Below are positions 40,742-48,239 of a stretch of 48,239 bases of DNA, piece after piece. The notes below the pieces were generated by a model. The model saw only the letters and a list, made by a program, of their open reading frames with translations. It made no database searches and was not told the DNA's origin. Source of the DNA: Pseudomonas sp. PD9R (lineage in GTDB: Bacteria > Pseudomonadota > Gammaproteobacteria > Pseudomonadales > Pseudomonadaceae); the NCBI RefSeq assembly GCF_019200975.1, contig NZ_JAHTMR010000026.1, forward strand, positions 208 to 48,446, in the 5' to 3' direction. Numbering within the stretch: position 1 is the first letter of the stretch; each line of letters starts with the position of its first letter. The position numbers and the translations under genes were made by a program.

Positions 40742-43700
40742 AGCAGTACTCCCTGTTCCCAGGCCGCTTCAATCTTCGGCTCCGGTTTACCCTGAAACAT
40801 CCAGTCCAGCCGCTCGATCAGCTCTCTTGGCGGACGAGTGAAATACACGCCCTGGCTGGGCGCGCGCGTGCCGCGCAGGAACAGGTACAACGCACCACCG
40901 ACATGCCGGTCGTAATCGTAATCGGCAAGCCGGGCCTTGAGTTGACGATGCAACGCAAGGAGGTACAGCACGTATTGCAGGTCGTATCGGTTGTCGAGGA
41001 TCGACTGTTCCATGGCCAGTTCGGTATAGGCTGAGTCATCGACGCCGAGCCAGTTGGATTTGTAGTCGGCGACGTAATAGCGGCCATCGTGCTCGAATGT
41101 CAGGTCGATAAAGCCCTTGAACATGCCATTGAGCAACACCGGTTCGGCGGCCACCCGCGCCACCCCGTTATGGGTGTATTGGCACACCAACGCATCGAGC
41201 TTGAGCACATCGACCTTATGGCTGGAAAACCAGAACTCCATTTCGACTTGATACTGAGTTAGCTGCTCGAAAACAACCGGGGCCTGCCCGACACCGACCG
41301 GCAACGGCGACTTGAGCAGATGCTGCAGCCAGTCGCTCAGCGTAGTTATCCAGCCTTCCCAGCCACGGCGATTGCAACGACGGCCAATGGCGTCTTCCAC
41401 GGCTAGTGGTGTGGCGGAAAAACCTTCATCGCCGGCCCACTCGAGCAAGCCGTGGAGAAAGGTGCCAGGGTTCGGTCCACGAGGGAATCGATGGATATCG
41501 GCACCGCCAGCCATCATCTCTCGGGGAGCCTGCGGATCGAGACGTTCGTCATCGAAGAGTTTCTGTGCCTGCGGACTCTCTGGCGCTTCATCACTGCCGA
41601 TGCTCAGACGGTCACTGATGCGCAAGGCGCTGTAGGAGGCAATCCACCAGTTTTCGCTGGCCTTGCGCTTCGGCACCCGTGCGGCCAGCAATGCCGCTTC
41701 ATTCTGCGGTGGATGGTAATGCTCAGCGGTCGCTTCAGGCATTTCGCTGTAATCCAGCGCAGGGCAATCGTGCTGCAAGTCTTCAAGCCAACGTTTCAAA
41801 CCCGCCGACTCCGCCAGGGAAGCGCCGCCGCCCAACAGATAACCCAACGCCGAAAGGTGCAGCACCGAGCTGTTGTCATTGCCGCGTTTGAGATCCGTCA
41901 CGCCCAACCAGCAGGCATGTTGCGCCCGCGTCAGGGCGACATACAGCAAGCGCAGGTCTTCGGCCAAACGCTCGTCATCGGCCAAGGCAATCAGCTCGTC
42001 GGTCGGACTCAACGTCACTTGAGCCTTGCCTGTCGCATCATGGTAATGCAAAGGCAGGCGGCTACCATCGACCGGTTTAGCCGAACATATGAATGGCAAA
42101 AACACCAAGGGATACTCCAGCCCCTTGGACTTGTGAATGGTCACGACCTTGACCAGTTGCTCATCGCTCTCAAGGCGCAGGATCTGCTCTTCCCCGGCCT
42201 GGCCGGACAACGCCAGATGCTCGGATAAATGTCGGATCAGGGCTTGCTCGCCATCCAGTTCGGCGGCGGCTTGCTGCAACAACTCGGACAGATGCAACAA
42301 GTTGGTCAACACTCGCTCGCCATCGTGGCGAGCAATCAACGCCTGAGGCAGCTGGAAGTCATGCAGCAAGCGGCGCAGCATCGGCAACACGCCCTGCTTG
42401 CGCCAAATTTCGCGATAGCCGCGGAATTGCATGACCCGTGCTTCCCAGGCCAGTTCGTCCTGATTCAACCGCTCCAGTTCGGCCAATGACAGATTCAGTG
42501 TGATGCACGCCAACGCGGCCCGCAGCGGTCGCTCGACGTCCGGCTCGGCGCAGGCCTTGAGCCAGGTCAGCACGTCGTGCGCTTCCTGGGCGGCGAATAC
42601 CGAGTCCTTGTCCGACAGATAAACACTGCGCACGCCTCGGGCAGAGAGCTCAGCACGAACGGCCTGAGCTTCCTTGCCATCGCGGACCAGTATCGCGATA
42701 TCCGCGGGCAACAGGCCCTTGAAACCCTTGCCTTCCTGTACAAAACCCGCACGACCTTGTTGCCCACCGTTGAGCAGCCCTGCAATTTCGCTCGCACAAG
42801 CGGCGGCTAGCTGTTGTCGATACACAGCACCGGATAACGGCTGTTGGGCGGACAAATGCCAGATATTCAGCGCGGGCACAGCCTGACTATCGACGTGCAA
42901 CACTTCTTTGCGGCCTTGGGATTCGACGGACAGAAACGGGACGGGGTTGTCGCCATTCTTTTCTCGAAACAGGAAGGCGCCACGTCCCGCCTCGCGAGAC
43001 TCGGCACGTTCAAAGACATGGTTCACGGCATTGACCATGCCATGGCTCGAACGGAAGTTGGTGCCCAGCGTATGCAAGCGGCCGACAGTCGCCTGGCGGG
43101 CGCGAAGGTAGGTATAGATGTCGGCACCGCGGAAGGCATAGATTGCCTGCTTCGGGTCGCCGATCAGGAACAGGCCGCTTTCGGGATTGTTGTCTTCAAT
43201 GCGATAGATGCTTTCGAAGATCCGGTACTGCACCGGATCGGTATCCTGGAATTCGTCGATCAGCGCGACAGGAAACTGCTCGCGGATCAAGGTGGCCAGA
43301 CGTTCCCCACCATCAGATTGCAACGCGGCATCAAGGCGCAGCAGCATGTCGTCGAAGCCCATTTCCGCACGACGACGTTTTTCTTCCTCGAACCGCACGC
43401 CAACCCAATGGGCGGCGTGTTGCAGCACCGCGGCATCCGGCTTCGGCAGCCCATCAAGGCAAGCTTTCAGGCCGGGCATTGCGTCCAGACCTGGATGAGT
43501 GGGCACCTCGCCCTTCTTCCAGGCTTCAGCCATGCCTTCAGAAGTCAGGCGTGTGAAACCGGTACCGATATCCAATTGCTCGACGGATTCGTCTTCAGCC
43601 CAGGCTTTGATTTTTTCGAACCAAGGTTCGAAGTAACGCGCCTGCATCTTGCGACCGTCGACACTCTTGCTAGCAACACCCTCGTGACAGATGGCAAGCA

Positions 43701-44430
43701 AATCGTCTGCCCACTCACGCCAAGGCATCTTGAGCTCCAGCAAAGCCACTCGCCGCGCCTGCAAACACTCCGTAATCAGCTCGGCAGGTTCCTTGCCTTC
43801 GGTGTGGTCCCGCTCACTGGCGAATAGCCCGCGAATGCGCGGCAACAATGCTGCCGGCCCCCCCCAATTGTTGCGCACCCAGTTCAGTGCATCGCCTTGC
43901 ATGGGGTAGCAAAACAAGCGCCAGTAATCGCGCAGGACTTCGCCTAGCAAATCGCTATGGTCGGTTTCCAGGGTCTGGGTAAACAGGCTGCCACTGTCGA
44001 ATGCGTGTTCGCGCAACATGCGCTGGCACCAACTGTGGATGGTCGAGACGGCCGCTTCGTCCATCCATTGCGCGGCAATATCCAGCCGGTTTGCACAACC
44101 GGCCCACTGCTCGGGCAAGTACTCCTCACGCAACTCCGCTATCAGGCCGTCCGGCGCAGGTGTTTCATCGCGGAAGAACCGGGCGGCTTCGGCCAGACGC
44201 GTGCGAATGCGTTCGCGCAGCTCTTTGGTGGCGGCATCGGTAAAGGTCACAACGAGAATTTGCGGCGGTAGTAACTCGCGCCCGAAACCCGTGGCTTCTC
44301 CGCCATGGCCAAGGACCAGGCGCAGATACAGCGCAGAAATGGTGAAGGTTTTGCCGGTCCCGGCGCTGGCTTCGATCAGCTGGCTGCCGCGCAGTGGAAA
44401 TGCCAGGGCCAGAGGTGTCTGGGTGGTCAT
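40738..44430 (-). CDS. recB: RecBCD exonuclease V, beta subunit
   Basis: The 1230-residue protein is RecB, the 3'-to-5' UvrD-like helicase and nuclease of RecBCD. Walker A is ASAGTGKTFT (21-30), motif II is LIDEFQDTDPVQYRIF and motif V/VI includes VTIHKSKGLEYPLVFLPF. The C-terminal nuclease domain retains its active-site strand GRYYVADYKSNWLG (D1122, K1124). The ATG at 44430 overlaps the recC stop; 11 further upstream codons in frame lie inside recC and are not used. Confidence 0.96.
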   Translation of the reverse strand: MTTQTPLALAFPLRGSQLIEASAGTGKTFTISALYLRLVLGHGGEATGFGRELLPPQILVVTFTDAATKELRERIRTRLAEAARFFRDETPAPDGLIAELREEYLPEQWAGCANRLDIAAQWMDEAAVSTIHSWCQRMLREHAFDSGSLFTQTLETDHSDLLGEVLRDYWRLFCYPMQGDALNWVRNNWGGPAALLPRIRGLFASERDHTEGKEPAELITECLQARRVALLELKMPWREWADDLLAICHEGVASKSVDGRKMQARYFEPWFEKIKAWAEDESVEQLDIGTGFTRLTSEGMAEAWKKGEVPTHPGLDAMPGLKACLDGLPKPDAAVLQHAAHWVGVRFEEEKRRRAEMGFDDMLLRLDAALQSDGGERLATLIREQFPVALIDEFQDTDPVQYRIFESIYRIEDNNPESGLFLIGDPKQAIYAFRGADIYTYLRARQATVGRLHTLGTNFRSSHGMVNAVNHVFERAESREAGRGAFLFREKNGDNPVPFLSVESQGRKEVLHVDSQAVPALNIWHLSAQQPLSGAVYRQQLAAACASEIAGLLNGGQQGRAGFVQEGKGFKGLLPADIAILVRDGKEAQAVRAELSARGVRSVYLSDKDSVFAAQEAHDVLTWLKACAEPDVERPLRAALACITLNLSLAELERLNQDELAWEARVMQFRGYREIWRKQGVLPMLRRLLHDFQLPQALIARHDGERVLTNLLHLSELLQQAAAELDGEQALIRHLSEHLALSGQAGEEQILRLESDEQLVKVVTIHKSKGLEYPLVFLPFICSAKPVDGSRLPLHYHDATGKAQVTLSPTDELIALADDERLAEDLRLLYVALTRAQHACWLGVTDLKRGNDNSSVLHLSALGYLLGGGASLAESAGLKRWLEDLQHDCPALDYSEMPEATAEHYHPPQNEAALLAARVPKRKASENWWIASYSALRISDRLSIGSDEAPESPQAQKLFDDERLDPQAPREMMAGGADIHRFPRGPNPGTFLHGLLEWAGDEGFSATPLAVEDAIGRRCNRRGWEGWITTLSDWLQHLLKSPLPVGVGQAPVVFEQLTQYQVEMEFWFSSHKVDVLKLDALVCQYTHNGVARVAAEPVLLNGMFKGFIDLTFEHDGRYYVADYKSNWLGVDDSAYTELAMEQSILDNRYDLQYVLYLLALHRQLKARLADYDYDRHVGGALYLFLRGTRAPSQGVYFTRPPRELIERLDWMFQGKPEPKIEAAWEQGVLL

Positions 44431-47400
44431 GAGCGCGCCTCCTCGCTGGCCGACGAGCGCCAAGGCGCGTCAAGCACCGGCCTATACAATGCGTCGCACC
44501 AATTGGGGAATGTCTCGTCGGCGACCAGTGCATCGTAATCGGTGAATTGACGTGCGAGTGCCACGCTTTCCCGTCGTTCTCCGTCCGTGGTCAATCCATC
44601 CCCTTCATAGGCTTTGCGAGCAGCCAGTTCGGCTTTGACCGGATCGGTTTGACTTAACCAGGCGAAAGCCGTCTTGACCACAATCGGTAGTGGTTGGCGC
44701 ATACCCGATTGCCAGGCGAGCAACAGATCTCCCAGAATCCGCAAGGCTGATTCCTGCTCCATCGGGTTGAGTACCAAACTGTCGTCACTGGCGACCAACG
44801 CAGTAGTCAGTGCCATGCCACTGGCGCACGCGACCAAGTGATTGACCCATGGCCGCGTCAGGCGATGCCATTTGCGCGATTTGACCGTACCGATGCTATT
44901 GGGAATCGCCGTGATGGACAGCAATCCACCGTCAGCCCGTTGATGCAGACCACTGAGCCAGCCTTCCAGGCTTAAGCCGTTCAATTCAAGATGCACCGGC
45001 AGTGCACTGGTCAACGGGGTTGGCCATAGAGCCAGGAGCTGTTGATAGCGCTGCAGCAAATCCGGCAACGGCTCGATCAACTCTCGTTGAAGGCATTCGC
45101 CAAATCCGGCCATCGGCAACAGCCCGCTGTTCTGCAGGCGCACTGCCTGAGTTTCCAATGCTTTATCAGAACCTTCCAGGTTGGCCAGCGCCGCTTCAAG
45201 CAAACTGTCGCTGAGGCTATAGCGTTGCAGGGCGTCGAGTACAAAGGGCTCTTCGTCCGCCAATGGCACCTCCGCAGCCTCGAAGTACACCTTCAAACGC
45301 TGACTGAAGAAATGTCGCACAGGATTGCGCAGGAAATCCTGTAGCTGACCAAGGCTCAGTGGCTCCTCTTGAACGTGGGCCTCTAAAACTTCGATGTCAG
45401 CCACTTGCTCGACGGCCCGATGGAGCACCTGCCACTCATTGGCGTAGCTGAAAAGCTCATCGCCTTCATGAAAGTAACGGGCGCTAAAGGGTTGCAGAGG
45501 GTGTTCCTGAGTAATGGCCTCAAGGAGGTCTTTGTCAGTATCGGTCAATCGCCAGCCACTGGCCAAGTGATCACGAAGTTGGCCGATCAGTACCGACGCC
45601 GGGCGTTCGCTGTTATCGCGAATGCTACGACCGACCCAGCTGATATAGAGCTGGTCACGGGCCGACAGCAGGGCTTCCAACAGCAAGTAACGATCATCTT
45701 CGCGCCGTGATCGATCACCTGGGCGGTAGTCACTACCCATGAGGTCGAAGTCCAGCGGCGGTTGCGCTCGCGGGTAGTCACCGTCGTTCATGCCCAGCAA
45801 ACAAACGAGCTTGAACGGGATCGCTCGCATCGGCATCAAGGTGCAAAAATTAACCGCACCGGCAAGAAAACGCTGGGACAGACGCCCCTGATCAAGGCCG
45901 GCAAGCCAAGCCTCACGAACCACGGTCAGTGGTAACTGGTCTTGCAAGCCTACCGATTCACAATTCTCGAGCCATGATTCACGCAACGCTTCCAGCTGGG
46001 TCAGCAAGTAGTCGTCGTGCTCGTTGCTGGCCAGGAAGAACAGCGATAACAAGGCCTGCAATCGTGCGCTCCATTGTTCAGGTGATGCCGATTGCGTGAG
46101 TTCGTCATGAGCGATTTCCAGCGCATCCAGCAGCGCAACCAACGGACCAATGAGCGCGGCATCCAGACCACCGATCTCGTCGTAAGGCTCGATACCTTCA
46201 CAGGCACTGGCACTGCCGACCGCATATCCGAGCAACATCCGTCGCAGGCCAAATCGCCAACTGTTTTGCTCCAGCGCTAGCGGCAGGCCGAGGCCTGCAC
46301 GCTGTTCGGCATTGATGCCCCAACGGATGCCTGCGCCTTCGATCCAGCGATGCAGGGTCGACAGGTCACGTTCCTCTACGCCGAACCGCGCGCGTAACGC
46401 CGGAACGTCGAGCAAATCGAGAATCTCGCTGACAGGGAAACGGCTGTCCGGGAGTTTGAGCAGATGCTCGACAGCGATCAGTAATGGATCACGGCCGCGC
46501 TGGCCCTGGTCAGCAAGCGTGAAGGGAATGAAGCGCGGATCGTTGCGGTCCAGTTGACCGAATACCGCACGGATATGCGGTGCATAGCTGTCGATGTCCG
46601 GGACCATGACGATCACATCACGAGGACGCAAGTTTGAGTCGGCGCTGAAGCGTGCGAGCAACTGATCGTGAAGGATCTCGACTTCGCGTTGGGCGCTGTG
46701 GGCAACGTGAAAACGGATCGACTGATCTTGCTGTAGGTCCACTGCCGACCAACGTTCTCGGGTCTCGTTCAGGGGACGTAATTCAAGGATGTCGTCCTGC
46801 AACTGATTGAGTATGTTCAGTGGCTGACTGTCACTGAACAGGTCGATGCGACCATCACGAAATGCGGAGCGGTAGCTATTGGGATCGTCGTAGCTGTCGA
46901 GCAGGTTGATGTAGTCGCGCCCTTGCTTGCCCCATGCAGCCAATAGCGGATGGGCGTGTTGATGAAGGGTTCGCGGGTCGAGCACAACGGGCATACCGCT
47001 CTTGCGAGCCTGTCGCTTGTATTGATGCCGCAACAGGTCTTTATCGGCGACGATGTCCGCCCAATGGTGACGACAAGGGTTATGTACGCACAGCAGAACC
47101 TGACTGAATCGGGCCAGTCCGGCCAAGGCTTCCAGAGCTTGGGCGGGCAGAGAAGAAATCCCGAAAACGATGACCCGCGAAGGTAATCCGAGGGGAGCAA
47201 TCTCAAGGCTGTTGATGCGTTCGATAAACCGCTGATGGACGCCGGCACGGCTTTGCGCCATGCCCTCCTCACCCACATCGAGCAACAGTGCGCGCCACAA
47301 TTCCGCCTGCCAGCAATTGGCCGGGGTCAGCGGCTTGGTTTCGCCTCTACCATTGCGTAACTCGTGACGACCTTCTGCCCAGTCTTCAAGCCAGTCCGCC

Positions 47401-47879
47401 CGATACACTTGGTATTGGTCAAACAAGTCGGCCAATCGCTCAGCAAGCTGATAGCGTTTGCGCAAATCGGGGTCATTGGTAAGGAAGCGCTGCAGGGGTT
47501 CGAAATGTGGTTGATCGATCAACTGCGGAAGCAGACGCATGAGGCGCCAGGTCAGGGGGGCTTTATCGAGCAAGGATTTGGCTGGGATTTCGTCACGCCC
47601 AAGCACCATGCGATAGAGCTGCCACATGAAACTGCCGGGGAGCTGCACATCGATAGCGGCGGCGATTCCGCAGCCGCCCATGTCGTCATCTTCAGCGTCT
47701 TCCGCCAATGCCAGCTTCAACCATTGGGCTATGCCGTTGCTCTGTACAAGCGCGATTTCATTTTCCAGAGGAGCCAGCGGGTAGCGTCGCATCCAGCTAA
47801 CTACCAGGCTGCGCAATTCGTCCAGGCGATTGCCGTGAACCACCATAAAACCAGCACTGAGGGACGTCGCGTCCGGCAT
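44427..47879 (-). CDS. recC: RecBCD exonuclease V, gamma subunit
   Basis: The 1150-residue protein is RecC, the Chi-recognition and scaffold subunit. FMVVHGNRLDELRSLVVSWM at the N-terminus and ENEIALVQSNGIAQWLKLAL are typical, and an inactive helicase-like core follows. AAGGA precedes the ATG at 47879. It is the first gene of recCBD; its promoter must lie in the 110 bases before the rRNA terminator. Confidence 0.96.
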   Translation of the reverse strand: MPDATSLSAGFMVVHGNRLDELRSLVVSWMRRYPLAPLENEIALVQSNGIAQWLKLALAEDAEDDDMGGCGIAAAIDVQLPGSFMWQLYRMVLGRDEIPAKSLLDKAPLTWRLMRLLPQLIDQPHFEPLQRFLTNDPDLRKRYQLAERLADLFDQYQVYRADWLEDWAEGRHELRNGRGETKPLTPANCWQAELWRALLLDVGEEGMAQSRAGVHQRFIERINSLEIAPLGLPSRVIVFGISSLPAQALEALAGLARFSQVLLCVHNPCRHHWADIVADKDLLRHQYKRQARKSGMPVVLDPRTLHQHAHPLLAAWGKQGRDYINLLDSYDDPNSYRSAFRDGRIDLFSDSQPLNILNQLQDDILELRPLNETRERWSAVDLQQDQSIRFHVAHSAQREVEILHDQLLARFSADSNLRPRDVIVMVPDIDSYAPHIRAVFGQLDRNDPRFIPFTLADQGQRGRDPLLIAVEHLLKLPDSRFPVSEILDLLDVPALRARFGVEERDLSTLHRWIEGAGIRWGINAEQRAGLGLPLALEQNSWRFGLRRMLLGYAVGSASACEGIEPYDEIGGLDAALIGPLVALLDALEIAHDELTQSASPEQWSARLQALLSLFFLASNEHDDYLLTQLEALRESWLENCESVGLQDQLPLTVVREAWLAGLDQGRLSQRFLAGAVNFCTLMPMRAIPFKLVCLLGMNDGDYPRAQPPLDFDLMGSDYRPGDRSRREDDRYLLLEALLSARDQLYISWVGRSIRDNSERPASVLIGQLRDHLASGWRLTDTDKDLLEAITQEHPLQPFSARYFHEGDELFSYANEWQVLHRAVEQVADIEVLEAHVQEEPLSLGQLQDFLRNPVRHFFSQRLKVYFEAAEVPLADEEPFVLDALQRYSLSDSLLEAALANLEGSDKALETQAVRLQNSGLLPMAGFGECLQRELIEPLPDLLQRYQQLLALWPTPLTSALPVHLELNGLSLEGWLSGLHQRADGGLLSITAIPNSIGTVKSRKWHRLTRPWVNHLVACASGMALTTALVASDDSLVLNPMEQESALRILGDLLLAWQSGMRQPLPIVVKTAFAWLSQTDPVKAELAARKAYEGDGLTTDGERRESVALARQFTDYDALVADETFPNWCDALYRPVLDAPWRSSASEEARS

Positions 47880-47984
47880 AAAGGCATCCTTGGAAAATAC
47901 AAACGCTAGGGGCGAACCTTAGCATTGTCGGGAGACGGTGACAGCGGGGACCTGTCCGGTGTTGCTGTAAGAACTTTCCTGCGG
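47880..47984 (-). promoter_or_regulatory. recC promoter region
   Basis: A 105-base gap between the rRNA operon terminator and recC. It has no ORF and should hold the recCBD promoter on the minus strand. No clear -35/-10 pair was assigned. Confidence 0.4.
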
Positions 47985-48022
47985 ACAAAACAAAACCCCA
48001 ACTGCTTTCGCAATTGGGGTTT
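47985..48022 (-). terminator. rRNA operon terminator
   Basis: AAACCCCAA (47993-48001) pairs with TTGGGGTTT (48014-48022); inner pairs (with one G-T) extend the stem to 13 bp around a GAAA-type tetraloop. On the minus strand it runs into TTTTGTTTTG. It ends the rRNA transcript just after 5S. Confidence 0.93.
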
Positions 48023-48032
48023 CGGAATTTAA

Positions 48033-48148
48033 TCTTGACGATGACCTACTCTCACATGGGGAAACCCCACACTACCATCGGCGATGCATCGTTTCACTAC
48101 TGAGTTCGGGATGGGATCAGGTGGTTCCAAGGCTCTATGGTCGTCAAG
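48033..48148 (-). rRNA. rrf: 5S ribosomal RNA
   Basis: On the minus strand the gene reads CTTGACGACCATAGAGCCTT, then the conserved CCCATCCCGAACTCAGTAGT and GATGGTAGTGTGGGGTTTCC, ending CGTCAAG. The ends pair over 8 bases (CTTGACGA with TCGTCAAG). The sequence is a Pseudomonas-type 5S rRNA of about 116 bases; exact ends may shift by a few bases. It is the last gene of an rRNA operon whose 23S and 16S genes lie beyond the right edge. Confidence 0.97.
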
Positions 48149-48239
48149 AAATTCGGGTACTGAAGCGTCTTTCAACGTTTCAGCAAATTGGGTATGTAAT
48201 AGATTTGTGTGTTGCTCTTGAACTTTCGGTTCATTGCGT
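48149..48239 (-). other. 23S-5S internal transcribed spacer (partial)
   Basis: These 91 bases precede 5S on the minus strand and run to the window edge. They contain no 23S 3'-end sequence that I recognise, so the 23S gene begins further right. GAAACGTTGAAAGACGC on the minus strand is AT-moderate spacer, probably an RNA-processing region. Confidence 0.75.

Noticed and set aside
48149..48239. 23S rRNA 3' end at the right edge
   Set aside because: The bases look like internal spacer; no conserved 23S 3' helix is recognisable, so only the 5S gene is called.

Overview
The window is chromosomal DNA from a GC-rich gammaproteobacterium, almost certainly a member of the Pseudomonas fluorescens complex. 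The support is a yfiR-yfiN-yfiB operon, an OprD-family porin, a KynR/AntR-controlled kynurenine and anthranilate pathway, mmsA-mmsB, recC-recB-recD beside an rRNA operon, and nine insertions of the paired inverted REP sequences (REPINs) typical of this group. I see no phage, plasmid, transposase, CRISPR or tRNA.

Layout. 1-139 is the 5' end of a GntP-family permease (minus). 358-7000 is a mixed block: SulP anion transporter, SDR-like protein, LysR regulator, MdaB quinone reductase, ABM-domain monooxygenase, TauE/SafE exporter and a second LysR. 6955-19578 is a tryptophan catabolic island: kynU with an OprD porin and an APC permease (minus), divergent kynR, antR, antABC with an aromatic amino-acid permease (plus), then kynB-kynA (minus). 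Together they encode tryptophan to N-formylkynurenine, kynurenine, anthranilate and catechol, with uptake and two dedicated regulators. A small cupin and a flavin monooxygenase follow.

21889-32410 is the least understood part: TetR regulator, class III aminotransferase, RidA-family protein, DUF1028 protein, M20 deacylase, LysR, PuuC-like aldehyde dehydrogenase and a NitT/TauT-type ABC importer. The parts list reads as import of an N-acylated amine, deacylation, transamination to an aldehyde and oxidation to an acid. The substrate cannot be read from the sequence.

32635-36167 holds mmsB and mmsA (valine catabolism) with a divergent LysR gene. 36164-38514 is yfiRNB, a periplasmic-signal-controlled diguanylate cyclase system. 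38633-47879 is recCBD (RecBCD exonuclease), coupled through 4-bp start/stop overlaps. The right end carries an rRNA terminator, a 5S rRNA gene (minus) and part of the 23S-5S spacer, so the rest of the rRNA operon lies beyond the window.

Two regulatory themes run across the window. REPINs of three sequence families sit in most of the larger intergenic gaps. A-rich AAnAAnAA motifs, the known target of Hfq/Crc catabolite repression in Pseudomonas, lie at or near the ribosome-binding sites of at least six catabolic or transport genes. No searches or alignments were run; all family calls come from reading the translated proteins.
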